Assembly: GCF_023921805.1 (NCBI RefSeq)
Contig: NZ_CP074197.1
Coordinates: 1,860,001-1,924,000, forward strand
Origin: Ruminococcus sp. FMBCY1
GTDB taxonomy: Bacteria; Bacillota; Clostridia; Oscillospirales; Acutalibacteraceae
Direction of reading: 5' to 3'
Length of the DNA stretch: 64,000 nt
Shown here piece by piece: positions 51,459 through 61,100 of this stretch; position 1 is the stretch's first letter, and each line of letters opens with the position of its first letter. The notes beneath the pieces are model-generated. The model had not been told where the DNA came from and ran no database searches. It saw only the letters and a list, made by a program, of their open reading frames with translations. The position numbers and the translations under genes were made by a program.

Positions 51459-52202
51459 ATGAAATTTGAAAACAAGACAGCCGTTATTACAGGCGGTTCA
51501 AGAGGTATCGGTCTTGCAATAGCTAAAAAACTTGCAAGTCAGGGCGCAAACATTGCTATTCTTTATGTTGGCGATGAGAGCGAGGGCATTGCCGCAAAAG
51601 AGGCTCTTGCAGAGTACAACACAAAGGTTGAGCAGTATTTCTGCGATGTTTCCGATTTTAACGCATCAAAAGAGGTTGTTGACAAGGTAATCGAGGAATT
51701 CGGCGGAATTGATATTCTTGTAAATAACGCAGGTATCACCCGTGACAAGCTCGTACTCAATATGGACGAAAAAGACTTTGACGCAGTAATCGGCGTAAAC
51801 CTCAAGGGTACATTCAATATGATTAAGCATACCTACAAGCACTTTATGAAAAAACGCTACGGCAGAATTGTAAGCACATCTTCTGTTGTAGGTATTATGG
51901 GTAATGCGGGTCAGGCTAACTATTCGGCATCTAAGGCAGGCATTATCGGTATGACAAAGTCTGTTGCCAAAGAGCTTGCGGGCAGAGGCGTTACTGTTAA
52001 TGCCGTTGCTCCGGGTTACATCGGCACAGATATGACAAACGCACTTTCAGACAAGGTAAAAGACGCTATGAAAGCACAGATTCCTGCAAAGCGTATCGGT
52101 ACACCTGAAGATGTTGCAAATGTAGTTGCGTTCCTCTGCTCTGATGACGCCGCCTATGTAACAGGCGAAGTTATCAAAGTTGACGGCGGACTTGCAATGT
52201 AA
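51459..52202 (+). CDS. fabG: 3-oxoacyl-[acyl-carrier-protein] reductase
   Basis: A 247-residue short-chain dehydrogenase reducing 3-ketoacyl-ACP with NADPH. Seen: TAVITGGSRGIGLAIAKKL (cofactor loop), DILVNNAGITRD, STSSVVGIMGNAGQANYSASK with the Ser-Tyr-Lys triad, and VAPGYIGTDM. ATG 51459 follows GGAGG. It is 14 bases after fabD. Confidence 0.96.
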   Translation: MKFENKTAVITGGSRGIGLAIAKKLASQGANIAILYVGDESEGIAAKEALAEYNTKVEQYFCDVSDFNASKEVVDKVIEEFGGIDILVNNAGITRDKLVLNMDEKDFDAVIGVNLKGTFNMIKHTYKHFMKKRYGRIVSTSSVVGIMGNAGQANYSASKAGIIGMTKSVAKELAGRGVTVNAVAPGYIGTDMTNALSDKVKDAMKAQIPAKRIGTPEDVANVVAFLCSDDAAYVTGEVIKVDGGLAM

Positions 52203-52215
52203 TCGGAGGTGCTTT

Positions 52216-53442
52216 ATGAGAAGAGTAGTAGTAACAGGTATGGGTGCAATCACCCCTGTAGGTAACGATATAGATACAATGTGGGCAAATATGCTCGCAG
52301 GTGTAAACGGTGTTGAAAAAATCACATCATTTGATACTTCTGACCTCAAAGTTCACCTTGCAGGTACTGTAAAGAACTTTGAGCCGGAAAAATATATTGA
52401 AAAAAGAGAGTTAAGAAAGCTCGATATTTACTGTCAGTACGCTATTGCGGCAGCACAGCAGGCTGTAGATGACAGCGGAATCCTCGGTAATATTAACGAG
52501 GAGCGTTTCGGTGTGTACATCGGCGCAGGTATCGGCGGACTTCACTCATTTGTAAATAATGTAACCGCTCTTAACGAGGGCGGCCCGAGAAAGGTATCTC
52601 CTTTCTTTATTCCGATGATGATCGGTAACATTGCCACAGGTAATGTAGCTATCCGCTTTAAAGCAAAGGGTGTTTCACTTTCGGTTATGAGCGCTTGTGC
52701 AACAGGTACACACTCAATCGGTGAGGCTTTCCACGCAATTAAGGACGGTTATGCAGACGCAATCATTGCAGGCGGCACAGAGGCGGTTATCGCTCCTCTT
52801 ACAATCGCAGGCTTCCAGAATATGAAGGCTCTTTCCACAAACGAAGATCCCGAAACAGCATCACGCCCGTTTGATAAAAACCGTGACGGTTTCGTAATGG
52901 GCGAGGGCGCAGGTATGCTCGTACTTGAAGAATATGAGCACGCAAAGGCAAGAGGCGCTAAGATTTATGCTGAATTTGCAGGTTACGGCAATACTTGTGA
53001 CGCTCACCATGTTACAGCTCCCGACCCTGAGGGTGCAGGACTTGCAAGAGCAATCAAAATTGCTATGGCAGAGGCTGGCACAACCGATGACGATCAGCTT
53101 TATATCAATGCTCACGGTACTTCAACCCACTTAAACGACCTTACCGAAACAATGGCGTTCAAGTCGGCTCTCGGCGAAAAGGCTTACGATGCAAATATCA
53201 GCTCAACAAAGTCAATGACAGGTCATATGCTCGGCGCAACAGGCGCAATCGAAGCTATTGTTTCTGTTCTTACTCTCCGTGACGGTATGATTCCGCCAAC
53301 AATTCACTTAAATGAGCAGGACGAAGAACTTGACCTTAACTACACACCGAACAAGGCAGTTAAGCGTGATGTAACAGTTGCCGCATCTACAAACCTCGGT
53401 TTTGGCGGTCATGACGCTTGCGTAGTATTTAAGAAAATCTGA
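52216..53442 (+). CDS. fabF: 3-oxoacyl-[acyl-carrier-protein] synthase II
   Basis: A 408-residue condensing enzyme. Seen: RRVVVTGMGAITPVGND, catalytic Cys in MSACATGTHSIGEA, first His in NAHGTSTHLNDLTE, second His in KSMTGHMLGATGAIEA, and NLGFGGHDACVVF at the end. ATG 52216 follows CGGAGG. No fabH (initiating condensing enzyme) is in the operon. Confidence 0.97.
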   Translation: MRRVVVTGMGAITPVGNDIDTMWANMLAGVNGVEKITSFDTSDLKVHLAGTVKNFEPEKYIEKRELRKLDIYCQYAIAAAQQAVDDSGILGNINEERFGVYIGAGIGGLHSFVNNVTALNEGGPRKVSPFFIPMMIGNIATGNVAIRFKAKGVSLSVMSACATGTHSIGEAFHAIKDGYADAIIAGGTEAVIAPLTIAGFQNMKALSTNEDPETASRPFDKNRDGFVMGEGAGMLVLEEYEHAKARGAKIYAEFAGYGNTCDAHHVTAPDPEGAGLARAIKIAMAEAGTTDDDQLYINAHGTSTHLNDLTETMAFKSALGEKAYDANISSTKSMTGHMLGATGAIEAIVSVLTLRDGMIPPTIHLNEQDEELDLNYTPNKAVKRDVTVAASTNLGFGGHDACVVFKKI

Positions 53443-53459
53443 TTCGGAGGGCTGTATTT

Positions 53460-53912
53460 ATGTATTCTAAAAACGATGTTAAAGAATTTATCGAAATGCT
53501 TGAAGGCTCATCGCTTTCGGTACTTGAAATAAAAAACGGTGACGGTTCGGCTATCCGTCTTGAAAAGGCAATTTCTGCCGCTCCTGCCGTTGTAATGCAG
53601 GCAAATGCTCCTGCTACCGCACCTGTTCAGGAAACTGTTCAGGCTGCACCTGCCGCTCAGCCTGCTCCTGTTGCCGAGGGCAAAACAATCAATTCTCCTA
53701 TTGTCGGCGTATTTTATGCCGCTCCGTCACCTGACAGCAATCCTTATGTTTCTGTGGGACAGAAAATTTCAAAGGGTGACACAATCTGCATAGTTGAAGC
53801 TATGAAGTGTATGAATGAAATCCAGTCAGAGCTTGACGGCGAGGTTACAGAAGTTCTTGTTAAGGACGGCGACCTTGTTGAGTACGGTCAGCCTCTGTTC
53901 AGAGTTAAATAA
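53460..53912 (+). CDS. accB: Biotin carboxyl carrier protein of acetyl-CoA carboxylase
   Basis: A 150-residue carrier. The helical N-terminus is followed by an Ala/Pro-rich linker (ATAPVQETVQAAPAAQPAP) and the biotinyl domain with the lysine in VEAMKCMNEIQSE (about residue 117). The usual Leu next to Lys is Cys here. CGGAGG precedes the ATG. Confidence 0.95.
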   Translation: MYSKNDVKEFIEMLEGSSLSVLEIKNGDGSAIRLEKAISAAPAVVMQANAPATAPVQETVQAAPAAQPAPVAEGKTINSPIVGVFYAAPSPDSNPYVSVGQKISKGDTICIVEAMKCMNEIQSELDGEVTEVLVKDGDLVEYGQPLFRVK

Positions 53913-53921
53913 GGAGTTACA

Positions 53922-54344
53922 ATGAATCAGGAAGAAATCAAAAAGATATTACCGCATCGTGACAATATGCTGCTTGTTGAAGAGGCAGAAAAAATCGACG
54001 ATGTTACCTCAAAGGGAAGATATACAATCAAGGGCGACGAGTTCTTTTTACAGGGACATTTTCCGGGCAATCCTGTTGTTCCGGGTGTTATCCTCTGCGA
54101 AATGATGGGACAGTCGGCTTGCTGCCTGCTTGCGGGCAAGGTTGAGGGATGCACACCTTTCTTTACAAAAATGAACAATGTAAAGTTTAAAAATCAGGTA
54201 AAACCCGGCGATACACTCGAAAGTGTATGTACTCTTACAAAGAGCAAGGGTGTGTTCTATTTTATTGATGCAAAAGGCTATGTTGACGGCAAGCTTTGCG
54301 TAAGTGCCGAGCTTTCTTTTGCTCTTATTCCAAATAATAAGTAA
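53922..54344 (+). CDS. fabZ: 3-hydroxyacyl-[acyl-carrier-protein] dehydratase
   Basis: A 140-residue hotdog-fold enzyme removing water to form trans-2-enoyl-ACP. Seen: KILPHRDNMLLVEEAEKI, the catalytic GHFPGNPVVPGVILCEMMGQ with His and Glu, and KNQVKPGDTLES. AAGGAG precedes the ATG, nine bases after accB. Confidence 0.96.
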   Translation: MNQEEIKKILPHRDNMLLVEEAEKIDDVTSKGRYTIKGDEFFLQGHFPGNPVVPGVILCEMMGQSACCLLAGKVEGCTPFFTKMNNVKFKNQVKPGDTLESVCTLTKSKGVFYFIDAKGYVDGKLCVSAELSFALIPNNK

Positions 54345-54376
54345 CTTATTGCAAATTTTCTTTTGGAAGTGATAAA

Positions 54377-55735
54377 ATGTTTTCAAAAATACTTATAGCC
54401 AACCGAGGAGAAATTGCAGTAAGAATTATTCGTGCTTGCCGAGAAATGGGTATCAGTACAGTTGCAATATATTCTGAGGCGGACAAAAACGCAATGCATG
54501 TTCAGCTTGCTGACGAAAGCTATTGTGTTGGCGGCAGCAGAGTTGCCGACAGCTATCTTAATATGCCTGCTATACTTACCGTTGCCATAGAAAGCGGCGC
54601 ACAAGCCATTCACCCCGGCTATGGTTTGCTCTCGGAGAATGCAAAATTCGTTTCTCTTTGTGAGCAATGTAACATAAACTTTATCGGCCCTACATCAGAG
54701 ATGATAAAATTACTCGGCGATAAGGACAATGCAAGAAAAACAATGCGTGCGGCAGGTGTTCCCGTAACACCCGGCTGCGATATTATAGAAGACCCCGTAA
54801 AAGCAAGGGAAGAAGCCGAAAAAATCGGTTTTCCGCTGCTTATAAAGGCTCGTTCGGGCGGCGGCGGAAAGGGTATCCGCAGAGTAGACTGCATTGAGCA
54901 GTTTGACGAGGCTTTTGCGGCGGCGTCTTCGGAGGCACAGTCTGCTTTTGGTGACGGCGCATGTTATATGGAAAAGTTCATTCACCCCGTAAAGCATATA
55001 GAGATGCAGCTTTTGAGCGACAAATACGGTAATACTATCTGTCTGGGTGAAAGAGAATGTTCGGTCCAGCGTAAAAATCAGAAGATGATTGAGGAAAGCC
55101 CAAGTCCTGCGCTTGATGACAGAACCCGTAAGGAAATGATGAAAGCGGCTGTAAAGGCTGCAAAGGCTGTAAATTATGTCAATGCAGGTACTGTTGAGTT
55201 TTTGCTTGATATGAATAATAATTTCTACTTTATGGAGATGAATACCCGTCTTCAGGTTGAACACGGTGTTACCGAGATGGTAACAGGTCTTGATATTGTA
55301 CAGTGGCAGATAAGAATTGCGGCAGGCGGAAAACTTACAAGAACCCAGGACAGCATTTTTACACACGGAAATGTTATTGAGTGCCGTATTAATGCAGAAG
55401 ACCCGGAGCACGGTTTCAGACCGAGCTGCGGAAGAATTAAGCGTTTGCATATACCGGGCGGTTCTTTTGTCCGTTTTGATACAGCTGTATTTCAGGATTA
55501 TTTTATTCCGCCTTACTATGATTCTATGATAGGCAAGCTCATTGTTCAGGCAAGAAGCCGTGAGCTTGCGATAAGAAAGATGAAGATGGCTCTTTCGGAG
55601 CTTACCATTGACGGAATTGACATCAACCGTGACTTACTTGCCGAGATTTTGTCGGACGAGCAGTTTGTTAGCGGAGAATATACTACTGACTTTATGCTTG
55701 ATTTTGAAAAAAAGCATAAGGACGGAAAGAAGTAA
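54377..55735 (+). CDS. accC: Acetyl-CoA carboxylase, biotin carboxylase subunit
   Basis: A 452-residue ATP-grasp enzyme carboxylating biotin. Seen: ILIANRGEIAVRIIRACREM, YGLLSENAKFVSLC, the glycine-rich loop KARSGGGGKGIRRVD, ECSVQRKNQKMIEESPSP, and EMNTRLQVEHGVTEMVTG (active site). TTTTGGAAGTG precedes the ATG. Confidence 0.97.
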   Translation: MFSKILIANRGEIAVRIIRACREMGISTVAIYSEADKNAMHVQLADESYCVGGSRVADSYLNMPAILTVAIESGAQAIHPGYGLLSENAKFVSLCEQCNINFIGPTSEMIKLLGDKDNARKTMRAAGVPVTPGCDIIEDPVKAREEAEKIGFPLLIKARSGGGGKGIRRVDCIEQFDEAFAAASSEAQSAFGDGACYMEKFIHPVKHIEMQLLSDKYGNTICLGERECSVQRKNQKMIEESPSPALDDRTRKEMMKAAVKAAKAVNYVNAGTVEFLLDMNNNFYFMEMNTRLQVEHGVTEMVTGLDIVQWQIRIAAGGKLTRTQDSIFTHGNVIECRINAEDPEHGFRPSCGRIKRLHIPGGSFVRFDTAVFQDYFIPPYYDSMIGKLIVQARSRELAIRKMKMALSELTIDGIDINRDLLAEILSDEQFVSGEYTTDFMLDFEKKHKDGKK

Positions 55736-55741
55736 TAGGCT

Positions 55742-56605
55742 ATGGATTTATTTGCTTTTGTAAAACCGAAAAATGAGCTTGAAAGCAGACCCGAGGAGCA
55801 GACCAATGTACCGTTTGTTCCCGAGGAAATGTGGACAAAATGCCCTAAGTGCGGCACTATGCTCCTTACAACAGATATGGAAGAAAACTTCCGTGTCTGC
55901 ACAAAGTGCGGTCATCATTTCAGAATGAATGCAAAACAGCGTGTGGCACTTCTTGCCGATGACGGCAGTTTTTGCGAGCATGACGCCAATATGGCAAGCA
56001 AAAATATTCTCGATTTTCCAGGCTATGACCAAAAGCTTGAAAAAGCAAGAGCCACAGGTTCAAAAGAATCCGTAATGTGCGGTGAATGTAAAATCGGCGG
56101 TATTGACGCAGTGCTTTGCGCAATGGATTCCGATTTTATGATGGGCAGTATGGGTACGGTAACAGGTGAAAAAATCACCCGTGCTTTTGAATATGCTACC
56201 GAAAACGCACTTCCGGTTATAGTTTGTACTGTATCGGGCGGTGCTCGTATGCAGGAGGGTATTCTTTCCCTTATGCAGATGGCGAAAACTTCCGGTGCGG
56301 TTAAGCGCCACAGCGACAGCGGACTTTTATACATAACAGTTCTTACCGACCCTACAACAGGCGGTGTTACTGCGTCTTTTGCTATGGAGGGCGATATTAT
56401 CCTTGCCGAGCCTGATACTCTTGTAGCTTTTGCAGGCCCGAGAGTAATTGAGCAGACTCTCCGTCAGAAACTCCCAAAGGATTTCCAGACATCGGAGTTT
56501 GTAATGCAGAAAGGTTTTGTTGACGCTGTTGTAAGCAGAAACAACCTGAAAGCTACACTTGTAAAATTGCTTAAGATGCACGGATACGGGGAGGTGTCGG
56601 AATAA
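55742..56605 (+). CDS. accD: Acetyl-CoA carboxylase carboxyltransferase subunit beta
   Basis: A 287-residue subunit. The zinc ribbon has CPKCGTMLLTTDMEENFRVC and TKCGHHF. The crotonase-like part has SDFMMGSMGTVTGEKI and the oxyanion region VCTVSGGARMQEGILSLMQM. It overlaps accA by one base (TAATG). Confidence 0.96.
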   Translation: MDLFAFVKPKNELESRPEEQTNVPFVPEEMWTKCPKCGTMLLTTDMEENFRVCTKCGHHFRMNAKQRVALLADDGSFCEHDANMASKNILDFPGYDQKLEKARATGSKESVMCGECKIGGIDAVLCAMDSDFMMGSMGTVTGEKITRAFEYATENALPVIVCTVSGGARMQEGILSLMQMAKTSGAVKRHSDSGLLYITVLTDPTTGGVTASFAMEGDIILAEPDTLVAFAGPRVIEQTLRQKLPKDFQTSEFVMQKGFVDAVVSRNNLKATLVKLLKMHGYGEVSE

Positions 56606-57387
56606 TGTCTGCTTATGATAAAGTTATGGCGGCGAGAGATGCCAATAAAATTACAACTGTTGATTACATAAATCATATGTTCGGCGACAGCTTTTTTGAA
56701 CTGCACGGCGACAGGAGATATTCCGACGATAAGGCAGTTGTGGCAGGCCTTGCTATGCTGCACGATATGCCTGTAACCGTAATCGGAATTGAAAAGGGCA
56801 GAAATACAAAAGAGCGTATGGAGCGCAATTTCGGACAGGCTCATCCGGAGGGCTACAGAAAAGCTCTAAGACTTATGAAACAGGCTGAAAAGTTCCACCG
56901 TCCTGTTCTTTGCTTTGTAGATACCAGCGGCGCTTACCCGGGAATCGGAGCGGAAGAAAGAGGTCAGGGACAGGCTATTGCCGAAAACCTTATGGAGATG
57001 ATGACTTTAAAAACACCCGTGCTTACAATTGTTGTAGGTGAGGGCGGCAGCGGCGGTGCGCTTGCACTTGCTGTTGCAGATGAAGTATGGATGATGGAAA
57101 ATTCTGTTTATTCCGCAATTTCTCCGGAGGGTTGTGCGTCTATCCTTTGGAAAGACAGTTCCAAAGCTCCGCAGGCCGCAGAGGCACTCAAACTTACTGC
57201 GCAGGATTTATTTGACTTGCATGTAATTGAGCGTATTATCAGAGAGCCGAGGGCAGAGGACGCCGCTATGTTTGAGAGTCTAAAACTCTTGATTCAGAGA
57301 ACTTTTGAAAAAAATCTTGCACTTACCGATGAAGAACTTACAAATGCCCGTTATGAAAGATTCAGAAGAATAGGTGCCAATTTATAA
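56605..57387 (+). CDS. accA: Acetyl-CoA carboxylase carboxyltransferase subunit alpha
   Basis: A 260-residue subunit, shorter than E. coli AccA (319) at the N-terminus as in many Clostridia. Seen: DSFFELHGDRRYSDD, GRNTKERMERNFGQAHPEGY, FVDTSGAYPGIGAEERGQG and GEGGSGGALALAVADEV. With AccD it moves the carboxyl group to acetyl-CoA. It is the last gene of the operon. Confidence 0.96.
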   Translation: MSAYDKVMAARDANKITTVDYINHMFGDSFFELHGDRRYSDDKAVVAGLAMLHDMPVTVIGIEKGRNTKERMERNFGQAHPEGYRKALRLMKQAEKFHRPVLCFVDTSGAYPGIGAEERGQGQAIAENLMEMMTLKTPVLTIVVGEGGSGGALALAVADEVWMMENSVYSAISPEGCASILWKDSSKAPQAAEALKLTAQDLFDLHVIERIIREPRAEDAAMFESLKLLIQRTFEKNLALTDEELTNARYERFRRIGANL

Positions 57388-57397
57388 TTCTAAGTGT

Positions 57398-57427
57398 AAC
57401 CGTCTGCTTTGCAGGCGGTTTTTTTGT
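57398..57427 (+). terminator. Terminator of the fab-acc operon
   Basis: AACCGTCTGC (57398-57407) pairs with GCAGGCGGTT (57411-57420) around TTT, followed by TTTTT. Confidence 0.9.
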
Positions 57428-57474
57428 GGAAATTTTGAGAAGTTGTTTGAATGTAGGGGTGTGGATTAACTTAT

Positions 57475-57668
57475 TTTCGGTCGGGTAACAGAAGCAGAAA
57501 AGAGCAATGTTTCTGTCACGAATATAAAAGTTTGGTCAACCTTTTCAAAGGTTGTGAGTGTGGGCAACGCCCATAAAACTTTAATCTATTGCAAATTTTA
57601 ATAGCCAAACGGCAAGCCTTTTGGCGGCTTGAACATAATGGAGAAAGCCTTTTAATTGCGTAAGCAAA
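57475..57668 (+). repeat. Truncated copy D of the MITE-like intergenic element
   Basis: AAAGTTTGGTCAACC, then TTTTCAAAGGTTGTGAGTGT and ATAGCCAAACGGCAAGCC with TTTTGGCGGCTTGAACATAA match the left half of copies B and C. The right half and its end are missing. TTTCGGTCGGG upstream is shared with the element near 10.2 kb. Confidence 0.65.
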
Positions 57669-57746
57669 AATATGGCAGAAAGATTATTTTATAAGTTTGT
57701 TGCCTGTAAACTACTTATGCACTATAATAAAATGCCTACCATTCCG

Positions 57747-57866
57747 CTTTTCTTTTGCGTGAAAAGAAAAGCTCCAAAAGAAAGTACGCTTAAGGGGAAA
57801 GGGATTTCGAGTCCCTTTCCCCTTAAGTATCCCTTTTCCTTAGACGACCAAGGTCAGTGACCTTGG
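57747..57866. repeat. Three consecutive perfect hairpins upstream of purL
   Basis: CTTTTCTTTT/AAAAGAAAAG (57747-57756/57762-57771), CTTAAGGGGAAAGGGA/TCCCTTTCCCCTTAAG (57789-57804/57812-57827) and CCAAGGT/ACCTTGG (57848-57854/57860-57866). They appear unrelated to the MITE-like family. In the gap 57388-58135 there is no ORF of note and no purine riboswitch; from about 57.87 to 58.13 kb the DNA is plain AT-rich. Confidence 0.75.
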
Positions 57867-58135
57867 AACCTCTAACTTTTATTTTCCTAATAAAATTTGT
57901 ACTTGGCAAAATAAGTCTTTTAATTATTTCCCTTTCAAAAATTATCACTTTTTTTAAACTAAACTTTATAACCTACAATGCACATTAATGGATTATATAC
58001 CGACAATTTTTTGCTTATACCAATTTTATACGATTTTATTCGTCAATTATTTTTATAATTACTTTATCGAAAAAAGAAAAAATGCTTTTGTGGTATTATT
58101 AAAATAATATGATTTTTACGGGAGGACGAGCTTCT

Positions 58136-61100
58136 ATGTCAGGCGTAATCAGAATTTTTGTAGAAAAAAGAGATGGCTTTAATGTTCTTGCAAAGCAGAC
58201 TTTGTGGGACATTCGCCACAACCTTGGTATGAAAAATGTTACCGACCTTCGATACATTATGAGATATGATATTGAGGGACTTTCACTCGACGAGTACAAC
58301 GCAGCCAAAGGTACTATTCTTTCAGAGCCGAATGCGGATGTTATTTATGAGGAAACACTTCCTGTTGAGGACGGCTGGAAGGTATTTGCAATGGAATATC
58401 TCCCGGGTCAGTATGACCAGCGTGGCGACTCTGCCGAGCAGTGCGTTCAGCTCCTTACTCAGGGCGAGCGCTGCAAGGTGCTTACAGCAAGAGTTGTTGC
58501 CGTAACAGGTGATATTTCGGATGATGACCTTAAAAAGATTGAGGATTACCTCATCAACCCTGTAGAGAGCCGTCTTGCCTCTCTTGAAAAGCCGCAGACA
58601 CTTGACATTGCAACTCCTGTTCCTGCCGATGTTAAGCGTGTAGAAGGCTTTATAAAATTTAACGACGAAGAAATGGAAAAGTATTACGGCTCAATGGGCT
58701 TTGCTATGACATTGTCAGACCTTAAGTTCTGCCGTGACTATTTCAGAGATACAGAAAAGCGTGACCCAAGTGTAACAGAGCTTCGTGTTATTGACACATA
58801 TTGGTCTGACCACTGCCGTCACACAACTTTCCTTACAAAACTTGAGAAAATCGAAGTTGAAAAGGCAGCTCTTGGTTCGGTAATCGAGGACGCTCTCAAT
58901 GAGTATTATGCTACCCGTGACGAGGTTTACGGAAAAGATACAAAGAGAATCGTATCTCTTATGGATATGGCTCTTATCGGTATGAAGTCACTTAAGAAAA
59001 AAGGTCTTATTCCTGACCTTGACGAGAGCGAAGAGATTAACGCCTGCTCAATCGAAGTTCCTGTAACTATTGACGGCAAAACAGAGCAGTGGCTCGTTCA
59101 GTTTAAGAACGAAACCCATAACCACCCGACAGAAATCGAGCCTTTCGGCGGCGCAGCTACTTGTCTTGGCGGTGCTATCCGTGACCCGCTTTCAGGTCGT
59201 TCATATGTATATCAGGCAATGCGTGTTACAGGTTCGGGCGATCCGACTATTCCTGTAAAGGACACAATGCCCGGTAAGCTCCCATCAAGAAAAATTACAA
59301 CAGGTGCGGCTAACGGTTACAGCTCATACGGCAACCAGATCGGTCTTGCAACAGGTCAGGTTACAGAGCTTTATGACAGCGGCTATGTAGCAAAAAGACT
59401 TGAAATCGGTGCAGTTATCGGCGCATCACCAAAGGAAAATGTAATTCGTGAAGTTCCGCTTCCTGATGATATTATCGTACTTTTGGGCGGCAGAACAGGT
59501 CGTGACGGATGCGGCGGTGCAACAGGTTCTTCAAAGGCTCATACAGAAAGCTCTATTGAAACCTGCGGTGCGGAAGTTCAGAAGGGTAACCCGCCTACAG
59601 AGCGTAAGATTCAGCGTTTGTTCCGTAACCCTAAGGTTGCTAAACTTATTAAGAGATGCAACGACTTCGGTGCAGGCGGTGTATGCGTAGCTATCGGTGA
59701 GCTTGCCGACGGTCTTGCAGTTGACCTTGATAAGGTAACTAAGAAGTATGACGGTCTTGACGGTACAGAGCTTGCTATTTCAGAGAGCCAGGAGAGAATG
59801 GCTGTTGTTCTTGACAAAAAGGATGTAGAAACCTTTATTGCCGAGGCAGAGAAAGAAAACCTTGAGGCAACAGCGGTTGCTGTCGTTACAGAAAGCCCAA
59901 GACTTACAATGACATGGAGAGGCGACAAGATTGTTGACCTCAGCCGTGAATTTTTGAATACAAACGGTGTTACACAGCTTTCATCAGCTTATATTACAGC
60001 ACCGAAGGCAGAGGATTGCTACCGTAAGGCTTGTCCTGCTGTATTAAAGGATATGCCTGCCGACAAGGCACTTGAAGAAAATATGGCTCGTCTTGAGGTT
60101 TGCTCACAGATCGGTCTTTCAGAGCGTTTTGACGCATCTATCGGTGCCGCAACAGTAATTATGCCGTTCGGCGGTAAGAACCAGCTTACTCCGCAGGAGG
60201 CTATGGCCGCTAAGATTCCGCTTGAAAAAGGCGAAACAGATGACGCTACAGCAATGAGCTACGGCTTTATTCCGGGTGTTTCACGCTGGAGTCCGTTCCA
60301 CGGTTCGGCATACGCAGTAGTTGAGTCACTCTCAAAACTTCTTGCTATCGGTGCCAACCCACTTACAGCCCGCCTTACATTCCAGGAATATTTTGAAAGA
60401 TTAAAAGATGTACCGGAGCGTTGGGGTAAACCTGCCGCTGCACTTCTCGGTGCAATGGAAGCACAGCTTAAACTCGGTATTCCGTCAATCGGCGGTAAGG
60501 ACAGTATGTCGGGTACATTTGAAACAATTGATGTTCCGCCTACACTCGTAAGTTTTGCGGTTGCTATGACAAAGGCAAGCAAGACAGTATCAGCCGAGTT
60601 CAAAAATGTAGGTTCAAAGGTTATTTATGTACCTGTTCCTGAAAATAAAGAAACTCTTATGCCTGATTGGGACAAGCTTATCACTATGTACAAGGCTGTT
60701 TACAAACTCTTTGACGAGGGCAAGGTGCTTTCTGCATCTGTTGTTAAAGAGGGCGGTGCTGCCGCAAGCGTATGTAAGGCTTGTTTCGGTAACGGCTATG
60801 GATTTAAATTTACAAACAAACTCACAAATGACGAGCTTTTCGCCCCTCTTTCAGGTTCACTTGTTCTTGAGCTTGCAGACGGTGCGGAACTTGACAACAG
60901 TGTAGTAAGCTATGACCTCGGTACAGTTACAGACGACGGCAAGGTTACAGTAAACGGTGTTGCTGTTGATGTAAATACACTTATCGAAAAGTGGACTGCT
61001 CCGCTTGAAAAGGTATTCCCGACAAAGGCAGAGTGCCCTGAAATTGCGGTTGATATTCCGCTCTTTACAGAGAGAAACACAAGTTCACCTGCAATTAAGA

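Noticed and set aside
57388..58135. A purine riboswitch or small gene in the long gap before purL
   Set aside because: No purine-aptamer core was seen, and short open frames lack ribosome sites and overlap repeats and hairpins.
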